Part shown: positions 1 to 7,205 of the stretch, piece by piece
Position numbering within the stretch: the stretch's first letter is position 1
Layout of the letters: each line of letters begins with the position of its first letter
Origin: JAJPHU01 sp035553375
GTDB lineage: Bacteria > Planctomycetota > Planctomycetia > Gemmatales > Gemmataceae
Assembly: GCA_035553375.1 (NCBI GenBank)
Contig: DATNCY010000209.1
Location: 1 to 64,000 of the forward strand
Reading direction: 5' to 3'
DNA length: 64,000 nucleotides
Translations under genes and position numbers: made by a program
The notes under the pieces: model-generated
Database searches by the model: none
What the model saw: the letters and a program-made list of their open reading frames with translations, nothing else
What the model was told of the DNA's origin: nothing

Positions 1-633
1 CACGTCCCAAATGTGGATCGTGGTATTGAATGCCTGTCCGGCAATCAGGGTCTTGCTGTCAGGCGTGAAGGCCAGCAAGGATGTGCCGTTCCCTCCAAGT
101 CCCACGGGCAGCTTGGCGATTTCGTCCCCTTTGGCCACATCCCACAAGCGAATGTCCTCGACGCCGTAGGAAGCCAGCAGTTTGCCATCGGGAGAGAAGC
201 CCAGGCCGAGCGTCCCGAATCGATGTCCCGTTAATCGCCGCAGTTCCCGGCCCGAGGCGAAGTCCAGCAAGCGGATCTCCTCGTCGCCGACCGTTGCCAG
301 GATTTTGCCATCGCGTGCCAGGGCGAGGGGCCGGCGTTGCCAACTACCTGGGAAACGACGCTGTAGCCGTCCCGTCATCGCCTCCCACACGCGGACGGTG
401 CGATCGCTGAAGGCACTACTGGAAAGCAACGTCTTGCCGTCCGGACAAGGAATCAGCGTGTGGGCCGCACCACCCGGCCGAAAGTGAACGGAACCAATCC
501 GCCGCACGACCCCCGCCGGAAGCGGATCGCCAAACGCATCGACGCGCTCCGCTTTCAACTCGGTGGCCGACAGACGAAACCCGCTCAGTGCCAGGAGGAC
601 AACCAGCGCCATCAGGACCGTTTTGAGGGCCAT
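1..633 (-). CDS. Secreted WD40-repeat protein, N-terminal part (truncated by window edge)
   Basis: 211 codons of a beta-propeller protein are visible; the frame runs off the left edge. The ATG at 633-631 is followed by a hydrophobic leader (residues 4-18), consistent with a signal peptide. Blade-type strands recur: DRTVRVWEAMTG at 77-88, EEIRLLDFASG at 118-128, EDIRLWDVAKG at 159-169 and TTIHIWD at 204-210, each preceded by a DGK/DSK turn (PDGK 64-67, RDGK 107-110, SPDGK 147-151, PDSK 191-194). WD40 propellers are protein-interaction scaffolds, and planctomycetes encode many secreted versions. The partner cannot be deduced. The next gene starts divergently at 799, so 634-798 should hold both promoters. 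Family call is secure; full architecture unknown because the C-terminus is missing. Confidence 0.85.
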   Translation of the reverse strand, partial: MALKTVLMALVVLLALSGFRLSATELKAERVDAFGDPLPAGVVRRIGSVHFRPGGAAHTLIPCPDGKTLLSSSAFSDRTVRVWEAMTGRLQRRFPGSWQRRPLALARDGKILATVGDEEIRLLDFASGRELRRLTGHRFGTLGLGFSPDGKLLASYGVEDIRLWDVAKGDEIAKLPVGLGGNGTSLLAFTPDSKTLIAGQAFNTTIHIWDV

Positions 634-730
634 GACTTTTTTCTCCGCGAAGTTTTGGGCCGTCCCTTCCGTTGTACTCCACCGACGCACCGTTGTTAAT
701 CGCGTAGTTGGTGCCAGCGCTTTGCTGACC

Positions 731-759
731 TTTTCTTCTCATCTGTACAAGCGTATAAT
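731..759 (+). promoter_or_regulatory. Candidate sigma-70-type promoter for the HhH protein
   Basis: A perfect TATAAT lies at 754-759, 40 bp before the ATG at 799, in an otherwise G+C-rich divergent intergenic region. The hexamer 17 bp upstream (731-736, TTTTCT) is a poor -35 match, so only the -10 element is convincing. A purine-rich AAGGAG at 770-775 follows. Confidence 0.35.
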
Positions 760-798
760 TAAAGAGATAAGGAGTCTGGGAAGAAAGTGGGGATAATC

Positions 799-1662
799 AT
801 GGACAACACCATCATCGCACACAAGTTGAACGACTACGCGACTTACCTGGAAGGCGAAGAGTCGAACGTGTACCGAGTGCGCGCTTATCGCCGGGCGGCG
901 ATGACGGTGCTGGCTCAAGAGCGCTCGCTGGCCGATGTGGTGAACGAGAAGGGGCGGGCCGGCCTGGAGGAATTGCCGGGCATCGGCGCGAGCCTGGCTT
1001 ACACGATTGAGGGATTGGTCCGCACCGGCGAGTTTCGCACGCAGCGGCCGGACGCCGGTCATGTCGATCCCGAGCGTTTGCTGACCAGTCTGCCGGGTGT
1101 TGGCCGTCAGTTGGCACATACACTCCATGAAGAACTCGGCATCACGACGCTGGAGGAAATGGAACGCGCCGCTCACGATGGCCGACTCACGCGGGCCGGC
1201 GTTGGTCCCAAACGGCTGCGCGGTCTCATCGATGCCTTGGCGGGCCGTTTGCGCCGCAGTCGCTTGCCGGAGCCAATCCAAGGCGAACCGTCGGTGGCGA
1301 CCCTTCTCGCCATTGATGAAGAGTATCGCCGACAGGCCGACAGCGATACCTTGCCCACGCTAACGCCGCGCCGTTTCAATCCGGAGCATGAGCCGTGGTT
1401 GCCGCTGTTCGTCAGCGACCGCGATGGCTGGCGTTGTCGCGCCTTGTTCTCCAATACCGCCCTGGCTCATCGACTCGGCAAGACAAACGATTGGGTCGTG
1501 ATCTCCTTCCATGACGGTTTCAATTCCAGTCAGCGCACCGTGGTGACGGAAACGCGCGGCGACTTGCGCGGTTTCCGCGTGGTGCGCGGTCGTGAGCGTG
1601 AGTGCCGGGCGTACTACCGGGAACACGCGCCGGCTCCTACCGGTCCCGGCAGCGCCGCCTGA
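799..1662 (+). CDS. PolX N-terminal/helix-hairpin-helix DNA-binding protein lacking the polymerase domain
   Basis: 287 aa. Residues 1-80 resemble the 8-kDa N-terminal domain of family X DNA polymerases (SNVYRVRAYRRAA at 22-34, then a first HhH, LEELPGIGASLA at 57-68). A second HhH follows (LTSLPGVGRQLA, 95-106) and a third degenerate one (AGVGPKRLRGL, 133-143). The nucleotidyltransferase palm with its GS and DxD motifs is absent. Residues about 190-287 form an uncharacterised domain rich in R, W and F. The architecture suggests structure-specific DNA binding, for example gaps or 5'-phosphate ends, without catalysis; that is inference. A GTG at 787 is an alternative in-frame start: the AAGGAG at 770-775 is better spaced for the GTG, while GTGGGG sits just before the ATG. 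Confidence 0.8.
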   Translation: MDNTIIAHKLNDYATYLEGEESNVYRVRAYRRAAMTVLAQERSLADVVNEKGRAGLEELPGIGASLAYTIEGLVRTGEFRTQRPDAGHVDPERLLTSLPGVGRQLAHTLHEELGITTLEEMERAAHDGRLTRAGVGPKRLRGLIDALAGRLRRSRLPEPIQGEPSVATLLAIDEEYRRQADSDTLPTLTPRRFNPEHEPWLPLFVSDRDGWRCRALFSNTALAHRLGKTNDWVVISFHDGFNSSQRTVVTETRGDLRGFRVVRGRERECRAYYREHAPAPTGPGSAA

Positions 1663-1670
1663 CGTTTCTC

Positions 1671-1700
1671 GGCGAGCGGGGTTGCGTAAACGTCCTGAGT
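1671..1700. repeat. Half copy of the GCGAGCGGGGTTGCGTAA palindrome
   Basis: Just after the HhH gene stop, GCGAGCGGGGTTGCGTAA followed by ACGTCCTGAGTG matches the left arm of the 30-bp-arm palindrome at 15949-16015 with a few substitutions. The right arm is missing. This looks like a decayed or half element of the same family. Confidence 0.5.
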
Positions 1701-1720
1701 GGGTTTGTATTCCGTGAGGT

Positions 1721-2746
1721 TCACGATGCGGATGAACGCACGAGCCGAACCCCCTGGACCATGCTTGCTAACTTTCTTGTGGCGATGAATCGGGCCGTCT
1801 GCGAGAAGCCGCAATCCGGCGTGATGTGGACGCGCTCGGCGTCGATGTAGCGCAGCACCAAGCGCAGACGCTCCGCCACCAACTCCGGCGGCTCGATCCA
1901 GGTATTCTTGACATCGACCAGACCGACGGCCAAACCCATCGGCGGTTTGATCTCGCCGGCCAACTCAACTTCGGCCATCTCGCGGCTGGCGAACTCCAGG
2001 GCGAGTTGATGCACCTTCGCTCGCGCCAGGTGCGGAAAGAGCGGTCGATAACTACGGTGGCCGACGGCGCGAGCGCGGAAATTGCCGAAACACATGTGCA
2101 TGCTAATCGTCGCCGTCACGCCGGCGACAGTGCGCTCGATGATGTCGAGAAACTCTTCGGGATTGTCGGGCCGACAGGCGAAGCTCGGTTCGTCAAGCTG
2201 AATGAAATCGACGCCGACATCGACCAACGCCCGCATCTCGCGGTTGATGATCGGCAGCAGAGCCTCGGTGATCTCGCGGCGGTCCCGATACATGTCGCCA
2301 CCTTGCAGACAACCCGCCAGCGTGAACGCTCCCGGCACCGGCACCTTCACCGGAACCGCCGTGATCGTCCGCAGTCGTTTGTATTCCTCAACCAATCCCA
2401 GCCCCTTCGGTGCAGCGAGTGGAGCGACGCAGCGATAACGGCTGCGCTGATCGTGTGCGGGCGGTCCCCAATGCCGAGCCATCGGCAGCGGTTCGATGCC
2501 GCTGAGATAGTCGTAGAAACCGAGATTGAAATCGACGCGCTGCATCTCGCCATCGGTGATGAGATCGGCGCCGGCGCGAAGTTGATCGTCCACAGCCAGA
2601 CGCACCGCATCGCGCAGCGCCTCCTCGCGGTCGTCGGGACCGAATAATTCCGGATGGCGGGCCACGTCATCGCAAAACTTGGCATACCAGCCAGGGAAGG
2701 ACCAGCTGCCGATGACCGTCGCGGGAAGAAGAGGGAGGTTTGCCAT
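1721..2746 (-). CDS. Cobalamin-independent methionine synthase (MetE) core-domain methyltransferase
   Basis: 341 aa, the length of the stand-alone C-terminal catalytic barrel of MetE and about half of full MetE, so the N-terminal folate-binding barrel is missing. The start matches the family (LLPATVIGSWSFPGW). Zinc-ligand-like residues are present: His and Cys in SMHMCFGN, a Glu in QLALEFASRE, and Cys in ITPDCGFSQ near the C-terminus. The core fold transfers a methyl group to a thiol such as homocysteine; known stand-alone cores use corrinoid or other methyl donors rather than folate. The donor here is unknown. It is divergent from the aminotransferase at 2830 with 83 bp between them, suggesting shared control of a sulfur or amino-acid function (inference). 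Confidence 0.85.
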   Translation of the reverse strand: MANLPLLPATVIGSWSFPGWYAKFCDDVARHPELFGPDDREEALRDAVRLAVDDQLRAGADLITDGEMQRVDFNLGFYDYLSGIEPLPMARHWGPPAHDQRSRYRCVAPLAAPKGLGLVEEYKRLRTITAVPVKVPVPGAFTLAGCLQGGDMYRDRREITEALLPIINREMRALVDVGVDFIQLDEPSFACRPDNPEEFLDIIERTVAGVTATISMHMCFGNFRARAVGHRSYRPLFPHLARAKVHQLALEFASREMAEVELAGEIKPPMGLAVGLVDVKNTWIEPPELVAERLRLVLRYIDAERVHITPDCGFSQTARFIATRKLASMVQGVRLVRSSAS

Positions 2747-2829
2747 GCAGGCAATTTACGCCCCTGCCGCGCTGCCGGCCAGCCGCTAGAAAATCCCTTT
2801 CCGATCCGAGTGCCGTGGTGAGGTGTCTC

Positions 2830-4065
2830 ATGTTCGACGTGGAAGCGTGTCGCCGTCAGTTCCCTGCCTTGCAGCGACGAGTGAACGGAAAGACGCCGAT
2901 CTTTCTCGATGGTCCCGGTGGGACGCAGGTGCCCCAACGGGTCATCGATTCGATGGTGCGCTATCTGACCACTTGCAACGCCAATCACGGCGGTGTTTTC
3001 ACCACGAGCCGAGAATCCGACGCTCTTTTGCATGATGCCCATCAAGCGGCGGCCGACTTGCTCAACGCCCCCTCCGCCGATGAGATCGTGTTCGGGGCGA
3101 ACATGACCACGCTCACCTTGCACCTCAGCCGGGCATTCGGTCGCACACTGAAACCAGGCGACGAGATCCTTGTCACGCGCCTGGATCACGATGCCAACGT
3201 CAGTCCGTGGGTGCTGGCGGCGCGCGACGCGGGCGCAACAACTCGGTTCGTGGACATCCATCCCGAGGACTGTACCCTTGATCTCGATGACCTGCGCCGC
3301 CGGCTCAATCCGAAGGTTCGCCTGCTCGCTGTGACGTGCGCTTCCAACGCCGTGGGCACTCTCAACGATGTTCGCCGGATCACACGATTGGCTCACGAGG
3401 CGGACGCGCTGGTTTATCTCGATGCCGTGCATTACGCGCCGCACGGACTGATTGATGTACAAGAGTGGGGTTGTGATTTTCTGGCGTGTTCGGCGTACAA
3501 GTTCTTTGGCCCGCACGTCGGTATCCTTTGGGGGCGGCGTGAATTGCTCACGAGTTTGCCCGCGTATAAAGTACGGCCGGCATCCGATGCACTGCCCGAC
3601 CGCTGGATGACGGGCACGCAGAACCATGAGGGGTTGGCGGCTGTCGCCGCCGCCGTTGATTATCTCGCCGACCTCGCCGGGTCCGCGGCTACGACAGCAC
3701 CTCGACGACAGCGATTATGTGCGGCTTTCGCCGCCATCCGCGATTACGAGACGCAACTGGCACAGCGACTACTCGATGGACTGGCGGCGCGGCCTCGCTT
3801 TCGCGTTTGGGGCATCACGCGCGGCGATCAACTCGCGGGGCGCGTGCCGACCGTATCCATCACGGCGGTAGATCGCACACCGCTGCAACTTGCCGAACAC
3901 TTGGCGAGCCGTGAAATCTATACCTGGAACGGCAATATGTACGCTCTGGAACTGACCGAACGCCTAAGGGTGGAAGAACACGGCGGCATCCTGCGCCTGG
4001 GACTGGTTCATTACAACACATTCACGGAGATTGATCGGTTGTTACAGGGGCTCGATGAACTGTAG
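2830..4065 (+). CDS. Class-V aminotransferase, cysteine-desulfurase-like (VC1184 type)
   Basis: 411 aa. The opening FDVEACRRQFPAL and FLDGPGGTQVPQ (25-36) match the cysteine-desulfurase-like VC1184 branch of the fold-type I PLP enzymes. Asp198 and His201 (YLDAVHYAPHG) and Lys224 (CSAYKFFGPH) are the expected PLP ring, phosphate-side and Schiff-base residues. The family is related to SufS/CsdA, but substrate is not established for this branch. I chose the ATG at 2830 because GTGAGG lies just upstream and because the conserved N-terminus begins there; an in-frame extension to 2740 would overlap the MetE start region. No sulfur acceptor (SufE/SufU) gene is adjacent. Confidence 0.88.
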   Translation: MFDVEACRRQFPALQRRVNGKTPIFLDGPGGTQVPQRVIDSMVRYLTTCNANHGGVFTTSRESDALLHDAHQAAADLLNAPSADEIVFGANMTTLTLHLSRAFGRTLKPGDEILVTRLDHDANVSPWVLAARDAGATTRFVDIHPEDCTLDLDDLRRRLNPKVRLLAVTCASNAVGTLNDVRRITRLAHEADALVYLDAVHYAPHGLIDVQEWGCDFLACSAYKFFGPHVGILWGRRELLTSLPAYKVRPASDALPDRWMTGTQNHEGLAAVAAAVDYLADLAGSAATTAPRRQRLCAAFAAIRDYETQLAQRLLDGLAARPRFRVWGITRGDQLAGRVPTVSITAVDRTPLQLAEHLASREIYTWNGNMYALELTERLRVEEHGGILRLGLVHYNTFTEIDRLLQGLDEL

Positions 4066-4114
4066 GCGTTGGTCAAATGAGGTTGCATTTGCCCGATGGA
4101 AGTGCATGATAGAG

Positions 4115-4146
4115 CCGCTTGCGGCTTCGCGCGAAGCCGCAAGCGG
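4115..4146. repeat. Perfect 32-bp palindrome centred on TTCGCGCGAA
   Basis: The arms CCGCTTGCGGCTTCGC and GCGAAGCCGCAAGCGG abut with no loop, 34 bp before the acyltransferase start. The centre resembles those of the palindromes at 21972-22013 and 25906-25943, though the flanks differ. Confidence 0.75.
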
Positions 4147-4179
4147 CCCACCATTGCCGTTCGGTCAGGAGGTGCAAGG

Positions 4180-4947
4180 ATGCCACAACCAGTTGGAGTC
4201 TCGATCCCGCTGTCGCTGCCGCGTCGCCTCATGTGCGATTATCTGCACTTCGCCCGGCAAATCCCGTCCGTGCCCGTGCAGCGACGCATGCAGTTGGGCG
4301 AGGTCGTCTCGGCCCGCGCCGCCACCGGACTGCGACCCAGCTGGTGCAGTATTTTCACCAAGGCCTATGCCTTCGTCACCGCTGCCACTCCTTCGCTCCG
4401 TCGGTCCTACCTGTCCTTCCCCCGGCCGCACCTGTACGAGCATCCTTGCAATGTGGCGTCCATCGCCATCGGGCGCAAGTTTGGCGATGAGGACGCTGTT
4501 TTCATGGGCCATATTCGCCGGCCCGAAGCGCTCAGTCTCGCGGAGATCGATCATCGACTCCGTCGCTTCAAAGACCAACCGCTGGAAACGATCGGCGATT
4601 TCCGTCGCATCCTGCTGATGAACCGTTTCCCACGCCCCCTACGCCGTCTGTTGTGGTGGATCGGTCTCAACGTGTGGGGGCGCAAACGCGCCGCCTTCAT
4701 GGGCACGTCGGGAATCACCGTCTACGCCGGACTCGGAGCGGCTTCGCTGCATCCGCTATCGCTTCTGACGACGACACTCAACTATGGCGTGATCGAGCCG
4801 GATGGCTGCGTGGATGTTCGCATTACCTACGATCATCGCGTCCTGGATGGTGCGACCATCGCCCGCGCGCTCGCCGAGTTGGAGCGCGTTCTGACACACG
4901 AAATCCTCGCCGAGTTACGCTATCTGCCGACCGCGTCCGCCGCCTGA
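4180..4947 (+). CDS. Stand-alone 2-oxoacid dehydrogenase E2-type acyltransferase catalytic domain
   Basis: 255 aa. The C-terminal motif YDHRVLDGATIA matches the catalytic His...Asp-Gly signature of dihydrolipoyl acyltransferases and chloramphenicol acetyltransferase. It is preceded by a beta-strand block (GTSGITVYAG, LNYGVIEPDG) as in the E2 core. There is no lipoyl domain and no peripheral-subunit-binding domain, and no E1 or E3 gene is near. Residues 8-60 (LPRRLMCDYLHFARQIPSVP) resemble the E2 core start. It may therefore be a free acyltransferase of unknown acceptor. The start at 4180 is supported by AGGAGGTG at 4168-4175; the longer reading frame from 4096 would translate the palindrome at 4115-4146. 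Confidence 0.75.
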   Translation: MPQPVGVSIPLSLPRRLMCDYLHFARQIPSVPVQRRMQLGEVVSARAATGLRPSWCSIFTKAYAFVTAATPSLRRSYLSFPRPHLYEHPCNVASIAIGRKFGDEDAVFMGHIRRPEALSLAEIDHRLRRFKDQPLETIGDFRRILLMNRFPRPLRRLLWWIGLNVWGRKRAAFMGTSGITVYAGLGAASLHPLSLLTTTLNYGVIEPDGCVDVRITYDHRVLDGATIARALAELERVLTHEILAELRYLPTASAA

Positions 4948-5077
4948 AGCAGGCGGCAGACGCTTCTCAATGACCAGCGAATAATTGCATGGCTTGCGCT
5001 TCAGGCTTCGACTACAATCAACCCATCTTGACAATGACTGTCCTTGTTATCGCATTCTTCTGCTCGGAGCCGTCGCC

Positions 5078-7126
5078 ATGCCGATCACCGCCGCCGCTGA
5101 TTTGATCGATGCCCTGCGCGAGTATCGCATCCTCGACGCGGCCCAACTGGATAAGATCACTCGCGCCATGAAAGGGCGTTCTCCCGATCCGCGTGCCGTG
5201 GCTCGCGAGCTACTCAAGAACAACTGGATCACCGCTTTTCAGGCCAATCAATTGCTCCAAGGACACGGCGCGGAATTGGTGTTAGGCCCGTATCTTTTGC
5301 TGGATCGGCTGGGCGAAGGGGGCATGGGGCAGGTTTTCAAGGCCCGTCATCAACTCATGAACCGGATCGTGGCGATCAAGGTCATCCGCAAGGAACGGTT
5401 GGCTCATCCCGACGCCGTCGAACGCTTCCACCGCGAAATCCGCATGGCCGCCCAGCTGGATCATCCGAATCTCGTTCGCGCGCACGATGCCTCACAAGTC
5501 GGCGATACGCACTTCCTGGTCATGGAATACGCGGAGGGAAGCGATCTCTTTCAACTCGTCCGCAAGTCCGGTCCTCTGCCGGTGGGACAAGCGTGTTCCT
5601 ACATCCGTCAAGCGGCCCTGGGGCTTCAGCACGCTTCCGAGCGCGGCCTGGTCCACCGCGACATCAAGCCTTCCAATCTCCAGGTGACTGCTCAGGGGAG
5701 GACGGTCAAGGTTCTCGATATGGGGCTGGCGCGGTCGCAAACACCCGATGGGAGCGAACAGGGACGCCCCGAACTGACGCAGGCATGCACGATCATGGGC
5801 ACGCCGGATTACATCGCGCCGGAGCAGATTGCCGACCCGCGTTGCGTGGATGTGCGGGCGGATATTTACAGTCTCGGCTGTACTTTCTACTTCATGTTGG
5901 CGGGCCGGCCGCCGTTCCCGACCACCGCCTGGGAAGAAAAGTTGGTTTGTCATCGCAAGGTCGAAGCCCAAGCGATCGAGCAGATTCGTGCCGATGTGCC
6001 GGCTGGTGTCGGCGCGGTCCTGCGTAAAATGATGGCCAAGCGGCCCGCGGATCGTTATGCGGCTCCGGCGGCCGTTGCCGATGCACTGACTTCCTTCAGC
6101 GGCATGAGCGTTCCGGCCTTGATACCAATGCCGGTCACGGTTGCGGTAGAGACTCCGGCAGGCGGACAGGAGTCGGGCTGGACGCTGGGACCGAATTCCA
6201 CCCTCGACCCCGCGCTCGGCGTGACGAACCCAGGATACTCACCTACACCGCCATTGGGAGCGACGATGCTTATCCCTGGACAACACTCCGGACAACACTC
6301 CGCACCACCGACGGCGAGGAGCCACAAGTGGGTTTGGCTCGGCCTGATGGGATGTGGCGGAGCGGTTATGAGCTTGACCATCCTGTTGCTGATTCTGTTC
6401 TGGCCCAAGAGTGGCGAGACGAACAAGAAGGGCAACGAGCAGCGGGCGGAAGTTACCAAGGACAGCGCCGACGGCAACGACAAGAACACGCTGAAGGAAC
6501 CGCCCTCGAACTTGCCGCGGATTCTCGTCGATGAGGATTTCCGCGCGCCTTACGAGAAAAAGCTGACGATTCCCGAGAATTGGGAAGAGGGCGAGGCGTT
6601 CCGAGTCATCAAGGATAATGAAAAACACGCCCTGGAAGTCGGCAAGCCGACCGGTCTCCACTTCGTGAAGTTGCCGCCCGTGACGCTGAACGGCGACTTC
6701 TACATTGAGGGGATTTACGCGCTGATTCTTCACACTCACAAGCTGACGATTTCGCTGGAGAGTCGCCAGAAAAGCGCCCTCTTGACAGTTGTCTTCGATT
6801 GGGACGGCAAAGTTCTTATCGACAACGATGCCCGGCTTGCGCCGGCGGATTATGTGCATCTCAAGCCCACGCATTTTCTTCTGAGACGCGAAGGGAAGCG
6901 ATTGCGCGTTTTTCTCGACAAGGCACCCGTGGCGGATAAGGCCTTGGATGATATTGCCGACTATGACACCGTCCGTCTCGGCCTAACCGCTGGTGCTGGA
7001 TTCCGCAATCGTACTGCCCGCTTGTACGGCATAAAAGTTGGTACTCTGAGCGAGGGAGGACAGGTTCCCCCATCGAACATGAAGGTTCCCGATGTGGGCG
7101 GCCCCAGGCGAGGGAAGAAGAAATAA
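5078..7126 (+). CDS. Receptor-like transmembrane Ser/Thr protein kinase
   Basis: 682 aa. Residues 5-65 form a helical N-terminal region common in planctomycete kinases. The kinase domain runs from about 72 to 340: glycine loop GEGGMGQV (79-86), ATP-site Lys101 (VAIKVI), catalytic loop HRDIKPSN (193-200), DMG in place of DFG (214-216), APEQ (247-250) and DIYSLG (262-267). A Pro/Thr-rich linker leads to one membrane span (about 417-441). The extracytoplasmic part (about 480-670) resembles a concanavalin/LamG-like beta-sandwich, plausibly a ligand sensor. The start at 5078 (MPITAAADL) begins the conserved region; an upstream TTG at 4985 would add an atypical leader. The FHA-ABC gene follows 79 bp downstream in the same direction. 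Confidence 0.93.
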   Translation: MPITAAADLIDALREYRILDAAQLDKITRAMKGRSPDPRAVARELLKNNWITAFQANQLLQGHGAELVLGPYLLLDRLGEGGMGQVFKARHQLMNRIVAIKVIRKERLAHPDAVERFHREIRMAAQLDHPNLVRAHDASQVGDTHFLVMEYAEGSDLFQLVRKSGPLPVGQACSYIRQAALGLQHASERGLVHRDIKPSNLQVTAQGRTVKVLDMGLARSQTPDGSEQGRPELTQACTIMGTPDYIAPEQIADPRCVDVRADIYSLGCTFYFMLAGRPPFPTTAWEEKLVCHRKVEAQAIEQIRADVPAGVGAVLRKMMAKRPADRYAAPAAVADALTSFSGMSVPALIPMPVTVAVETPAGGQESGWTLGPNSTLDPALGVTNPGYSPTPPLGATMLIPGQHSGQHSAPPTARSHKWVWLGLMGCGGAVMSLTILLLILFWPKSGETNKKGNEQRAEVTKDSADGNDKNTLKEPPSNLPRILVDEDFRAPYEKKLTIPENWEEGEAFRVIKDNEKHALEVGKPTGLHFVKLPPVTLNGDFYIEGIYALILHTHKLTISLESRQKSALLTVVFDWDGKVLIDNDARLAPADYVHLKPTHFLLRREGKRLRVFLDKAPVADKALDDIADYDTVRLGLTAGAGFRNRTARLYGIKVGTLSEGGQVPPSNMKVPDVGGPRRGKKK

Positions 7127-7205
7127 AGTAATCCACATTGATCGCGGGCGGACAGGTCGCGTCCGCGATTTTTCCAGAAACTATCCGAACCAGCAGCCTA
7201 TCGCC

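Noticed and set aside
2347..3627. Minus-strand 426-codon frame
   Set aside because: It overlaps the MetE-core start, the divergent promoter and the aminotransferase in the wrong frame; no recognisable domain.
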